From: Bacillota bacterium
GTDB taxonomy: Bacteria; Bacillota; Sulfobacillia; Sulfobacillales; Sulfobacillaceae
Length of the DNA: 58,263 nucleotides
Assembly: GCA_021797675.1 (NCBI GenBank)
Contig: JAJZZH010000030.1
Location: 1-58,263, forward strand
Direction: 5' to 3'
The notes under the pieces: generated by a model
Database searches by the model: none
What the model saw: only the letters and a program-made list of their open reading frames with translations
What the model was told of the DNA's origin: nothing
Translations under genes and position numbers: made by a program
Shown here: positions 35,836 through 44,621 of the stretch, one piece after another
Numbering within the stretch: position 1 is the first letter of the stretch
Layout: each line of letters starts with the position of its first letter

Positions 35836-36701
35836 CCCTCTTCATTTTTGGGGCAGTCGCTGTCGGCATGTTTGGTCAGCCGGCGCTCGGCGTGGTGCTT
35901 GCCGCCGCGCATTATGTGGGCGCGTTACTGGTGGGTCTCACTTACCGGTTTTACGGCAGTCGTCGTGGGCATCGCCACCACGGGCAGGGAGTGGTTGTGC
36001 ATGGAATCTTTCGCCGGGCCACCGATGCGATGATTCGCGCTCGGATGGAAGATGGTCGTTCAATGGGCCGCGTGCTGAATGAGGCGATTTCAGAATCCAT
36101 CGCCACGTTGTTTATGATTATGAGTTTCATTGTCCTGTTTGCCGTGATGCTACAGGTCTTGAGCCGAACAGGAATTCTGGTAGGATTGGAGCTTCCCCTG
36201 GCGGCAGGTTTTCATGCTCTCGGGCTGTCACCTCAATTGGTTCCGGGAGCCGTGAAAGGGGTGTTTGAAATCGATCTGGGCACGGCCGGAGTAGCCAAAG
36301 CCAACGCTCCTTTGATGGATCAGATGGTCGTGGTTTCCGCCATCATCGCCTGGTCGGGCTTGGCAGTTCATGGTCAGGTGGCGTCGGTCCTCGCCGACAC
36401 GGACATTTCCATGAAGCCGTATTTCTTGGCCCGATTTCTGCACGCCGTATATGCAGGCATTCTGACCGTGGTGCTATTTCGGCCGGTCGAGGCGCTTTGG
36501 GGAGGCGTGGCTTTGCCCGTGTTTGCCGGCCGAGATTTTGTGGTGAGCCATCCGACGGCACCGAGCCTGCTGGACGCATTGCACTTGAGCTCGGTTCTGC
36601 TGGCGGGATCTTTGATCGCGCTCTTGGTCGGAGCGAGCAGCGTCGGAGTGCTGACCATGCTGCGCGTGCGTTGGTTAGCGTCTCGCCGTCACCCAAGCTA
36701 G
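35820..36701 (+). pseudogene. ylbJ: 3' part of a YlbJ-like sporulation membrane protein gene, interrupted by the element
   Basis: 293 codons open from just after an in-frame stop. The protein starts inside the conserved NSGDPLFIFGAVAVGMF region and runs through YlbJ/nucleoside-recognition segments (KGVFEIDLGTAGVAKANAPL, SGLAVHGQVASVLADTDISM) to a natural C-terminus. The N-terminal roughly 100-130 residues expected for YlbJ (about 400 residues) are missing and no start codon with a ribosome site is present before the ATG at 35868. YlbJ is needed for heat-resistant spores in Bacillus and is made in the mother cell. The 5' part should lie at the other end of the element, left of this window. Confidence 0.8.
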
Positions 36702-36752
36702 AGACGCAATCGTCCCCCCTCCGGCATACGCTATCAGGGGGAGGGAGGACGA

Positions 36753-37061
36753 TTGGGGATCACGGCCATGGGCAGGTTTTTCTCGTTGGTAGCCTTTGTG
36801 GTGGCGGGAGGAAGTCTGTGGGCTGCTGTGGACCGATGGGCAGGGCTGTACAGCCGATTGGTCGCGGCCGGGGGGGAATTGGTATTCTTCTGGACACCGT
36901 GGTCGCGGCTGGGGGCGGGACTTTTCGTTGCCGGCGCGGGCTTGACTGTGTACCATATGTACAACGGTAAGTACTGGCGGACCCATTCGTCAAGCCGACA
37001 AGATGCGATAGAATTGATCGAATTGATAGCGTGGTTGTGGATGTTGGCAGCATTGCGATGA
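36753..37061 (+). CDS. Small membrane protein coupled to pfkA
   Basis: 102 residues from a TTG at 36753 with GGGAGG close upstream; an ATG at 36768 is the alternative. Two hydrophobic stretches (FFSLVAFVVAGGSLWAAV, LGAGLFVAGAGLTVYHMY). No family recognised. Its stop overlaps the pfkA start by ATGA, so the two are co-translated. Confidence 0.55.
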   Translation: MGITAMGRFFSLVAFVVAGGSLWAAVDRWAGLYSRLVAAGGELVFFWTPWSRLGAGLFVAGAGLTVYHMYNGKYWRTHSSSRQDAIELIELIAWLWMLAALR

Positions 37062-38035
37062 GCATCGGGGGGACAACTTTGCAGTTTGCAGTTTTAACGT
37101 CTGGCGGGGATGCGCCGGGAATGAATGCCTGTATTCGTGCAATCGTCCGGCAGTCGATCTATATGCATCATGAGGTATGGGGGATCGTACGGGGCTATTT
37201 GGGACTGATCGAAGGCCATCGGCGGCGACTCGGACTCGGTTCGGTGGCTGATTTGATCAAAACCGGGGGCACCTTTTTACGGACAGCGCGATGCTTGCCA
37301 TTTCTTAATGAGGACGGGCAGGAGATGGGTCGCGACCGCCTGCGGGCGTGGGGCCTGGACGGTTTGATTGTGGTTGGCGGCGACGGTTCCTTGCGAGGAG
37401 CGCTTGCGCTCCATGGCCTGGGCGTGCCGGTGATCGGGATACCCGCCAGCATCGACAACGACATTTTTGGGACTGATCACGCAATCGGTTTTGATACCGC
37501 CATCAACAACGTAACTCATTCCATGGACCAAATCCGCGACACCGCCAGTAGCCACGAGCGTGTCTTTGTCATCGAGGTCATGGGGCATACCAGTGGGGCG
37601 ATCGCGGTGGCGGCGGGGGTGGCCGGCGGAGCGGAGACGATCCTCATCCCTGAAGTGCCGTTGAATTATGAAGCCATGTTGACCAGACTGAAACATTCTC
37701 GGGCACGGGGAAAGCGCCATAGTTTAATCGTTGTCGCCGAGGGCGCCGCCAAGGGCGACGACGTCGCCAACTTCATCAAGAGCAAGACCGGGTATGAGGT
37801 CCGACTTTCTGTGCTTGGCCACACGCAGCGCGGCGGCCCGCCCACGGCTTTTGATCGGATCTTGGCGTCGCAACTGGGAACGTTTGCCGTACAGTTGCTG
37901 GCTGAAGGTAGATCGGGCGTGATGGTGGGGAGACAACGCGGGGAACTCACGACGACCTCACTAGATATCGCGGTGAACACCCATAAGGGTCCGGATCTTG
38001 AGCTTGCCCAATTGGCGGCCATCTTAGCCATCTAG
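37058..38035 (+). CDS. pfkA: ATP-dependent 6-phosphofructokinase
   Basis: 325 residues, close to the usual 320. VLTSGGDAPGMNA, VVGGDGSLRG, PASIDNDIFGTD with the catalytic Asp, SHERVFVIEVMG and LGHTQRGGPPTAFDR follow in family order. It phosphorylates fructose 6-phosphate at C1 in glycolysis in the cytosol. GGDG points to ATP rather than pyrophosphate as donor. The position equivalent to E. coli Arg162 (EVMGR) is His here (EVMGH), an unusual change in a substrate-binding residue. The ATG at 37058 is chosen for the ATGA overlap; a TTG at 37079 would also fit the family N-terminus. Confidence 0.95.
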   Translation: MSIGGTTLQFAVLTSGGDAPGMNACIRAIVRQSIYMHHEVWGIVRGYLGLIEGHRRRLGLGSVADLIKTGGTFLRTARCLPFLNEDGQEMGRDRLRAWGLDGLIVVGGDGSLRGALALHGLGVPVIGIPASIDNDIFGTDHAIGFDTAINNVTHSMDQIRDTASSHERVFVIEVMGHTSGAIAVAAGVAGGAETILIPEVPLNYEAMLTRLKHSRARGKRHSLIVVAEGAAKGDDVANFIKSKTGYEVRLSVLGHTQRGGPPTAFDRILASQLGTFAVQLLAEGRSGVMVGRQRGELTTTSLDIAVNTHKGPDLELAQLAAILAI

Positions 38036-38171
38036 TCATCCGGAGGTTGCGGGATGTGCATTGGCAAAGCGGCCGACATGCTCGGGATGTATATCGTAGG
38101 ATAACGCAAATCGGGTAGAGCGACAACGCCACCAAGAATTTAACCTTTTCAGGATGGGTACGACGTGCGCC

Positions 38172-38621
38172 TCAAGCGTCAAAGCGCGGGAACGACGGTC
38201 GGCCGGAAGAAGCGATGGTCGTCCGATGCCGCAGGGGATATGGGGGCGTGCCGCGAGGTTTGGATTCGGCCCGCGGACCGTCAATGCATAGCAGACACCA
38301 CCCCTGGCTTAGGCCATCGGCATAGGTGGTGGCCGTCCAGGGGTCGAGCCCCAGTTGGCGCAACTGGCGTGGCAGGTCCAAAAATGGGTAGACGCTAAGC
38401 GGGCGAGTCAGCGCGCCCAGCACGACGACCTGCGTCGCTGGCGTGGGACTGGGAAGAAAGACGGTGATGCGAGAGTCTTTGGCATATTCCACGACGCAGG
38501 CCAAGATGGTATTGCGCTGCCGGAGCATTCCCCATAGTTGAGCGATTGGAAACCACCTCATCAACGAAGTTTGTAGCTTAAGCCTCGTTACCCAGCCTGC
38601 CACGGTGGGACCCTGAACCAC
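38172..38621 (-). CDS. Hypothetical protein, resembling general-stress-type small proteins
   Basis: 149 codons from a GTG without a good ribosome site. The middle (ATQVVVLGALTRPLSVYPFL, TYADGLSQGWCLLCIDG) looks like a folded alpha/beta domain with an ending seen in stress-protein-17M-like families. The last 30 residues are Pro/Arg-rich and of low quality, so the gene may be decayed near its 3' end. An overlapping leftward frame down to 38036 has coding-like sequence as well, which could mean a frameshift. Confidence 0.4.
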   Translation of the reverse strand: MVQGPTVAGWVTRLKLQTSLMRWFPIAQLWGMLRQRNTILACVVEYAKDSRITVFLPSPTPATQVVVLGALTRPLSVYPFLDLPRQLRQLGLDPWTATTYADGLSQGWCLLCIDGPRAESKPRGTPPYPLRHRTTIASSGRPSFPRFDA

Positions 38622-38674
38622 CGATCAGCGGGAGGCCTTGCCCTTTGGAGACAACCCAGCACTAGGCCGTTGGG

Positions 38675-39454
38675 CTACGGGTCGGATCCGGGATTGTGCC
38701 ACAAGGCTTTGAGCGGAAGCACTCCGAGCACCATGCCCTGCGGCGAAAGAACGGCTAACACGGGAGTATTCGGGGCTAAGCGCGTGAGATGCTCCGCTAA
38801 CTCGGGCGGCAAGCTGGCGACGGGAAAGGCCGCCTCGGTTCCATTGGCTAATCGCAAAGCCACCTGTGCTTTCTTCACCTCGGTTACCCAGGCGCGCTCA
38901 ACATGGGGCCGGCCAGCAATATACTCGGTCTGAATGCCCTCTGTCGACTGCCGACCGAACACCTCCACCCCTTCCCCGGGTTGAAGACGGGCGCCCCCCA
39001 GCAGCACCGGGCGAGAAAACGTCAATTGCAGGGTTTGGTGGTGCGTGGCAAGCGCCCAGCCCTGGGCGTGCCGGGTCAGGGTGCCGTGTGCTGCGGGCAA
39101 CAGCATGATGATGGGATGCGCGGATTGTGCGCCCAGCACGGCGACGTGCTGGTCTCGTCGCACGGTAAGCCGTGGCACCGGATAGAATCCAACTCGGAAA
39201 TAGGCGCCACGGAGGGGGACCCGGGCGGTAGGAGTCCGGGTGCTCGAGGGATAGCGGACGGTAATGCTCTTGGCGTCCACGGCGATGACCCGGCCCGCAT
39301 AGGGATGCCGTAACGGATACGTTCTGGTGATCTGTTCCGAGGGGATGTTCCGGCCTGTCTCCGGCGGGACGGCTGTCGCCCGTGCCGGCGACGCGATACC
39401 CAAGATCCCCACCATGACGAAAACGGTGATCGCTAATTGGTTCTTTGCGGTCAT
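38675..39454 (-). CDS. Secreted beta-rich protein
   Basis: 259 residues; AAGGAGG precedes the ATG. Signal peptide: LAITVFVMVGILGIASPARA. The mature part consists of short beta-rich repeats (GRVIAVDAKSITVRYPSS, QHVAVLGAQSAHPIIMLL), as in OB- or DUF5666-like extracellular domains. No catalytic motif is seen. It is a monocistronic gene in host-like DNA. Confidence 0.6.
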   Translation of the reverse strand: MTAKNQLAITVFVMVGILGIASPARATAVPPETGRNIPSEQITRTYPLRHPYAGRVIAVDAKSITVRYPSSTRTPTARVPLRGAYFRVGFYPVPRLTVRRDQHVAVLGAQSAHPIIMLLPAAHGTLTRHAQGWALATHHQTLQLTFSRPVLLGGARLQPGEGVEVFGRQSTEGIQTEYIAGRPHVERAWVTEVKKAQVALRLANGTEAAFPVASLPPELAEHLTRLAPNTPVLAVLSPQGMVLGVLPLKALWHNPGSDP

Positions 39455-40129
39455 GTGGGTATTTTCCTCCTTCGTTCGCCTTCAGCGGCGACCACGTGCT
39501 GGTCGGTCGGCGGCAAACATCCCTGACTGCGCGCCCTACCCTAAGCGGGAATTTTCGCTTGAGCCAAGATCATTGCGTAGGTTAGCCTGTACCCGCAAGG
39601 GAAAAATATTCAGGTCGGCCGCCCGGAAAAGGGATGGGGACGACATGGGCTGGCGGGCTCAAGCTTGGCCAGGCCGGTTCACCGGAGTAACCACAATGGC
39701 CATTTCCAGGCAAAGACGGGAGGCGCCAAGCGGGCGGGCCCTCGGGCGTACGGATGTCCGATCGCTCAAGACGGCTACCAAGCTGGAAGCGTTGGAGCTT
39801 CTTGGCAGCTTTCGAATGTTGAGGCGGTCACCCCAACGCAAATTTGCCGCGTATTCGGCAGGACCCGCGCTCTTCATTGGCGAACACCTGCTTATAGCGC
39901 CTGGGGTATTCACCGCATCTCGTGCGTTTTCGCTCGCCTGGCCTCGGGGCGCCGGCGCTGGTTACGAACATTCGTCAAGACGCCGCACGCGTCCCCCCCC
40001 CGCAGCTCCCATCGGCCGCTCGCTGCACCGCATCCGCTTCCGCCGTGGCTGACGATCTTCGGGTCGGCTGCTTCACCAAACGCGCAAAAACGGCGATAAT
40101 AATGACAGATTCGAGGCATGGAGGCCCCA
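39455..40129. other. Gene-free region, possibly with decayed coding sequence
   Basis: About 675 bases. Several long frames cross it, but none has a ribosome site or recognisable domain. One plus-strand stretch around 39830-39980 (VTPTQICRVFGRTRALHW and following) could be a decayed gene. No RNA gene or terminator was identified. Confidence 0.35.
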
Positions 40130-40738
40130 ATGAACGTACGCGAGCAGGTCTGGCGCTGGTTGTTGATGACGCGACCAACGGACCGTTGGACATTAGGTAT
40201 GGTGGCCCAAGCGGTGAACCGATCGGGAGCTGTGGTGCGCCGGGCTTTGGCAATTCCGCTCAAGTCCGGAGCGATTGCCCGATCGGATCACGGGTGGCGA
40301 GTCATCCATCGGCAGAAGCTCTTGATGATTTGGGCGGTGTTTCACGAAGGGGATGTGGTCGGCACTTTAACGTTGCGGGCGCCGGTACGGGAGATTGAAG
40401 GCTATATGCTGCCTGAGGCGTTATGGACGGGACCGTCCGCACTGCGATTTCGAGGGGAGACCCTGCCCGCCGATTACGACCAAGTGTGGGTGTATCTATC
40501 GGAAGCGCAATGGCCGCTGTTGGTGGAGCGCTTTCGTCCGCTCCTAGCTCCCGAACCGGTGCAACGGCGTAGCACCGCGAATCTTTGGGTGTTACGCCTG
40601 GACGCCGCGCTCACGAACCCCGTGCCGTGGCCACAAGTGTTTGTCGATCTGTGGCAAAGTTCTCGCTGGTGGTCAGCCTTATTTTCGGGTGGCGGAGGGA
40701 TACGTCGATGGGGCCTGAGTTTTATCGGGAAGATGTGA
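40130..40738 (+). CDS. AbiEi-like antitoxin (winged-helix) candidate
   Basis: 202 residues from the ATG at 40130; GGAGG lies just upstream, inside a competing start at 40118. The N-terminal 60 residues form a winged helix (VREQVWRWLLMTRPTDRWTL, VNRSGAVVRRALAIPLKSGA). The rest may be the toxin-regulating part. It overlaps the nucleotidyltransferase gene by 31 bases. That pairing, DNA-binding protein followed by MNT-fold protein, is the layout of AbiE Type IV toxin-antitoxin and phage-defence modules. Sequence match to AbiEi is only general. Confidence 0.5.
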   Translation: MNVREQVWRWLLMTRPTDRWTLGMVAQAVNRSGAVVRRALAIPLKSGAIARSDHGWRVIHRQKLLMIWAVFHEGDVVGTLTLRAPVREIEGYMLPEALWTGPSALRFRGETLPADYDQVWVYLSEAQWPLLVERFRPLLAPEPVQRRSTANLWVLRLDAALTNPVPWPQVFVDLWQSSRWWSALFSGGGGIRRWGLSFIGKM

Positions 40739-41325
40739 CCGAAAAGCGTTGGCAGTTGTTGCAGCAATTGCATCGTCAGTATGATTTCGTCCTGATTGGC
40801 GGTTGGGCAGTCTGGGCGTATACGCATCAAGACAAATCGCGGGATATTGATATCGTGGTCGATTATGATACGTTGGGTGTTTTGCGCCAAGCCTTTCCCA
40901 ATTTGCACAAAAACCACCGCCTGAAAGAATACGAGATTCCGCAAGGCGTGTTCGATGTCGATGTGTATGTGCCGCATTATTCCACGACCCTAACCGTTCC
41001 GCCGGACTATCTTCTGACGCAGCATTTAACGCAGGAAGGGTTTCGGGTTCCTCCGCCAGAGGCCTTGTTAGGGCTCAAACTCGGAGCTTGGTGGGAACGA
41101 CGGGACTCCATCCACGGCCAACAGGATTTGCGCGACATTAGAGGCTGGTTGCCGTGGTGTACCTTACCTGCCGTGCGGCAGTTAGGTCTGGAGGCCCACC
41201 TAACGACGGCTCAGGTCGAACGGATTGCTGCCGCATGGCAGGCTGCCAAACCGCAAATTCCTAAGCGACTTCGAGAGGCATTCGAGCGGCCGAAGGCCGC
41301 ACGCCCTCGGGGGGCGATCCGATGA
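40708..41325 (+). CDS. AbiEii-like nucleotidyltransferase
   Basis: 205 residues from the ATG at 40708 with GGAGGG at 8 bases. FVLIGGWAVWAYTHQDKSRD followed by IDIVVD gives the Gly-Gly and Asp-x-Asp catalytic motif of MNT-fold nucleotidyltransferases. The C-terminal part is helical. AbiEii toxins transfer nucleotides, probably to tRNA, and stop growth. A simple nucleotidyltransferase domain protein of another role remains possible. Translation is probably coupled to the upstream gene by overlap. Confidence 0.72.
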   Translation: MGPEFYREDVTEKRWQLLQQLHRQYDFVLIGGWAVWAYTHQDKSRDIDIVVDYDTLGVLRQAFPNLHKNHRLKEYEIPQGVFDVDVYVPHYSTTLTVPPDYLLTQHLTQEGFRVPPPEALLGLKLGAWWERRDSIHGQQDLRDIRGWLPWCTLPAVRQLGLEAHLTTAQVERIAAAWQAAKPQIPKRLREAFERPKAARPRGAIR

Positions 41326-41337
41326 GGTTAAAACCAG

Positions 41338-41520
41338 TTAGACCTGTATCACCAAAGACTACAGAATGTCGTGGCGCGGCAGGTTGCCCGCCCAAGCGTT
41401 CGTTTGGCCTTGGAACACGGGGCTAAAGTCATGGTGTTCGTCTCTTTGCAACTACCGGGTCTCATCGTAAGGGGAGTTCTTCGAAAACGGAGGATGAACC
41501 AAAGCCTGCGTAGGGCATAG
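41338..41520 (+). pseudogene. Decayed fragment of a TnpB (IS200/IS605 or IS607) gene
   Basis: 61 in-frame codons without start: LYHQRLQNVVARQVARPSVR, then LALEHGAKVMVFVSLQL and RKRRMNQSLRR. This matches the TnpB region before and around the second catalytic acidic motif, where the usual FExL has become FVSL. Neither the first catalytic region nor the zinc finger is present. It lies 13 bases after the AbiE-like gene. Confidence 0.55.
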
Positions 41521-41784
41521 ACGAATATGGCGCAGATCTCATGCTACCATTCTGAGGTTATTTTCGACGACCGCGCCCCCCTTATCGGCCATGTGTAGAG
41601 GGCCCGAACGCTCCCACCTGGCTTAACCGATCATCGATCCGCTTCTCTCCATCCCCTGCTTTCAACCGGTCTTATCTGGGAATGTCGCCTTCACGCGTAA
41701 CCTGTTTTCCGCAATGGGGTACGAAGAAGGTTCTCCCTTGGATAATGATGCCAGCGCAGAGGTCAACAACAGGCTTGGACCATC

Positions 41785-42912
41785 TCAGAGCGCACGCCAG
41801 GCGCGGGACGCCACCCGGTCAACGGCAATCAGCCAACCATGGATCCGATGCCACCAACCTGATCCTGGGGCGGCATGGGTTGTGGTAGGCGGCGTTGCAA
41901 CCCGTAGCACGGGCAGGGGTTTCATGGAGGGCAAGGTGGATAGGGGATGCTGTTCGGAGACGAACCGGTAGCGGGTCGACGCCGAAAGATCCGTCCGCTC
42001 AAATTGGGAGACGTAATACGTGACCGTTACCTCGGGAACGATTCCACCGTACAAGGGGACGTGCCAGTTATCCTGCAACCGGCCAAAATAACCAAATCGT
42101 CCCCAGGTGGGATCGGCGACCACCCATCCCACGCCGGGAATGAAAAATTCGTCCCACTCATGGAAGCCGCCGTGGTTGCCCCCGTTATTGACCACGTAGC
42201 CACCGACCAGGCGGGCGGGGATGCCGTCGGTACGCAGGAGGGCGGCGTACAGTTCCGCGAAATCGCTACAAATGCCACGGCCGTGTTTCAGTGTGGCAAC
42301 GGCTCCGCCAGATGCTTTGAGTGCGTGACTGTAGCGGATGTGGCCAACCTCCCAGGCAAATAAGGCCCTTGCCCGGGCGACGGGATTGGTCAGGCGGCCG
42401 GTTACCTGACGCACCACCGCGGTGACTTGAGGAGCGTCGGTGTTGACACCTTGGGAATATTCGTAGTGCGGGTTGGTAAACTGTTGATACATGGCAGAAT
42501 GGATCTGGTAGGGGGCGATGTGCTGCGGGAAGTGGTATGCGATGGCTCGCGAGACGTCGACATAGTGCAGGACCAGAACCTTGGTCTGATGAGCCCCGAG
42601 CTTGGCAAACCGAAACACGCCGATGATATTGCCGCTCCGGTCGCGCTGGGTTGCTGCCGGGCGAGCGCTGAGGCTGGTAAGCTGCACCCGGCTATATAGC
42701 GTGGGCGGGGGCAATAGGATGACGCGGGCCACCACATTTAATGCCGGTCGTGAACTGGAATTGGTGACGCGCACCGTTTCCTGAAAGCTGTAGCGTCCCG
42801 GCAGGCTGGTAAATTCGCTGGTAATGGGCGCCGCTTGGGCAGAACCAGCCAGCCCAAAGCAACCCATTGAGCCCACGATTGCGGCGATGGCGACACCGCT
42901 TCCTCGGCGCAT
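41785..42912 (-). CDS. Secreted transglutaminase-like cysteine protease-fold protein
   Basis: 375 residues. Signal peptide: AIAAIVGSMGCFGLAGSAQA. The transglutaminase core has GRGICSDFAELYAALLR with the nucleophile Cys, GGFHEWDEFFI with His, and VVADPTWGRFG with Asp, all in the right order and spacing. An N-terminal beta-sandwich precedes the core. Extracellular members often act as proteases or protein cross-linkers. No clear ribosome site is seen beyond a CGGGAGGG stretch just before the ATG, which is well placed. The gene is downstream of, and separated by a terminator from, the NYN gene. Confidence 0.88.
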   Translation of the reverse strand: MRRGSGVAIAAIVGSMGCFGLAGSAQAAPITSEFTSLPGRYSFQETVRVTNSSSRPALNVVARVILLPPPTLYSRVQLTSLSARPAATQRDRSGNIIGVFRFAKLGAHQTKVLVLHYVDVSRAIAYHFPQHIAPYQIHSAMYQQFTNPHYEYSQGVNTDAPQVTAVVRQVTGRLTNPVARARALFAWEVGHIRYSHALKASGGAVATLKHGRGICSDFAELYAALLRTDGIPARLVGGYVVNNGGNHGGFHEWDEFFIPGVGWVVADPTWGRFGYFGRLQDNWHVPLYGGIVPEVTVTYYVSQFERTDLSASTRYRFVSEQHPLSTLPSMKPLPVLRVATPPTTTHAAPGSGWWHRIHGWLIAVDRVASRAWRAL

Positions 42913-42927
42913 CGCGCATCCCTCCCG

Positions 42928-42955
42928 AAAAAAAGGCGGCCACGCAGGCCGCCTT
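42928..42955 (-). terminator. Intrinsic terminator of the NYN-domain gene
   Basis: On the minus strand a 9-bp stem (AAGGCGGCC / GGCCGCCTT) with a 5-nt loop runs into a row of T. It lies 20 bases after the stop of the NYN gene. Confidence 0.9.
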
Positions 42956-42974
42956 GCCTGGTCAGCGGCTCGTG

Positions 42975-43490
42975 TCAGCGAATTTTTTCTACTTCATTAC
43001 GGATGTCTTCTAGTTTAACATAGCGATCACACGCATTCTCCAACTCGGAAGAAATCATCCCCCGCGTACCTACCCCCACAATTTCCTTGCCCTTCGAGCG
43101 CAATAGCTCAACCGCTCGCTCGAAGTCGCCATCTCCACTCATCAATATGGCGATGTCGTAGCGGTCGGCGGTGTTGAACATGTCAATCACGATCTCGATA
43201 TCCAGGTTTGCGCGGCGAATGACCGCGTTCGAATTTTGGTCTAAGGTCTCCTTGATAGACTTCTCGCGAATTGTAAAGCCAAGGTGCCGCAGCGCAGTCA
43301 AGAAATCCCGCTGGCTGTTATCGGGAGGCACCTGCACTCCCGTGTAGTAAAACGCGTTATACATCTCACGCCCGCGGGTGAAAAACTCAATCACCCGAGC
43401 AAAGTCAAGGTGCCAGCCGAGGAGTCGCTGGGCGTAAAACATGTTGGCTCCATCGACAAAAATGGCAACTCGTTCATTTTGGTAGCTCAC
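42975..43490 (-). CDS. NYN-domain (LabA/DUF88) PIN-like protein
   Basis: 171 residues from the GTG at 43490, 5 bases after GGGAGG. RVAIFVDGANMFY with the first Asp, IVIDMFNTADRYD, and ILMSGDGDFERAVELLRSKG with the second acidic cluster define the NYN/LabA family, a PIN-like nuclease fold. Known relatives act as RNases or in regulation. The substrate is unknown. A longer frame starting at 43529 would include the ribosome site in coding sequence. Confidence 0.88.
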   Translation of the reverse strand: MSYQNERVAIFVDGANMFYAQRLLGWHLDFARVIEFFTRGREMYNAFYYTGVQVPPDNSQRDFLTALRHLGFTIREKSIKETLDQNSNAVIRRANLDIEIVIDMFNTADRYDIAILMSGDGDFERAVELLRSKGKEIVGVGTRGMISSELENACDRYVKLEDIRNEVEKIR

Positions 43491-43765
43491 GCTGTCCTCC
43501 CAATTGAACATGGCATTAATTCGTACCACATCTACCTCAATCTATGCTGCCCCCTGCTCAAGAAGTCTGGTTTACACTTCTCACACGCGCGAAGCACCGA
43601 ACGTCGGCAGCCGGCGCTCAAAAACCTCAAGTCTTAGCCCCGCGCAGCATACCTCGTTCCTTATGGTACACAAAATCAGCGCCCCATGCCACAGTTTTTG
43701 TTTTCCAATCTGGTTTACCCGGAAAGCGATTTCCATATTCCTGTTCGGATTCAGGCAGGGATTTT

Positions 43766-44551
43766 GTGGGGGTATGCCGTAATTCTCCATGGTGGACGGT
43801 AACAGGGAGGGGTGAAGATACGGCTATCCGACAGCAAAAGGGGTTGCCGCTGTACCTGCAGCTCAAGCAGATGATCCAGGCACAAATTGCCTCCGGGGCT
43901 ATGCATCCTGGGGACCGCGTCCCGTCGGAGCGGGAGCTCTCGGACCGATTTGGAATGAGCCGCATGACGGCACGGCAAGCGCTATTGGAACTGGTCCAGG
44001 AGGGCCTGTTGTATCGCGAACAGGGCAGGGGAACCTTTGTTGCCCACTACAAGATCAACCAGGGCCTACTCGGGGTAACCTCGTTCACCGAGGACATGTT
44101 AGCGCGCGGCATAGCGCCAGCATCGGTCGGGCTGGAGCAAACGCTGGAATTGGCCTCGGCAGAAGCCCGGGAACGTCTGCAACTCGATCTGGGGGCGACG
44201 GTGGTGCGGCTGTTGCGGCTCAGGCTGGGCGACAGCCGACCGATGGCCCTTGAGCAAGCGATCTTGCCGGCGGATCTGGTTCCAGGCCTGGAAAGTGTGT
44301 CGCTGAACGGAACCTTTTCGCTTTACGCCTATTTGAGGGAACGCGGCATTTTGTTCAAACACGCGCATCAAACCCTTGAAGCGGTGCTGGCTGACACCCC
44401 TCAGGCGGACCCGCTGGGCGTAAAGCCGGGATCCCCTCTGCTCTTGTTAGAACGCATTTCTTTCGACGGCGACGGTCGGCCGCTCGAATTCGTGCAGGCC
44501 CACTATCGTGCTGACCGCTTCAAGTTTTTTGTTGACCTGAGCCAGTTGTAG
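43766..44551 (+). CDS. nagR: GntR/HutC-family regulator (NagR/YvoA-like)
   Basis: About 240 residues of real domain. KGLPLYLQLKQMIQAQI, SERELSDRFGMSRMTARQAL and EGLLYREQGRGTFV form the GntR winged helix; the second half is a UTRA ligand-binding domain (LLRLRLGDSRPMALEQAILP, LEFVQAHYRADRF). The family controls N-acetylglucosamine genes and binds amino-sugar phosphates. Location 70 bases upstream of nagB supports this. The start is unclear: GGGAGGGG at 43806 is not followed by a usual start codon in frame, and the GTG at 43766 given here has no ribosome site. Confidence 0.85.
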   Translation: MGVCRNSPWWTVTGRGEDTAIRQQKGLPLYLQLKQMIQAQIASGAMHPGDRVPSERELSDRFGMSRMTARQALLELVQEGLLYREQGRGTFVAHYKINQGLLGVTSFTEDMLARGIAPASVGLEQTLELASAEARERLQLDLGATVVRLLRLRLGDSRPMALEQAILPADLVPGLESVSLNGTFSLYAYLRERGILFKHAHQTLEAVLADTPQADPLGVKPGSPLLLLERISFDGDGRPLEFVQAHYRADRFKFFVDLSQL

Positions 44552-44621
44552 CCGGTGGGTGCCTGACGCCGCGGACAAGAGGCCAGAGATTTCGAGATGA
44601 GAGACAGAGGTGGCATTGAAC

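Noticed and set aside
39327-40052. Plus-strand 241-codon frame
   Set aside because: Its first part is antisense to the secreted-protein gene at 38675-39454, and it has no start signal or domain.
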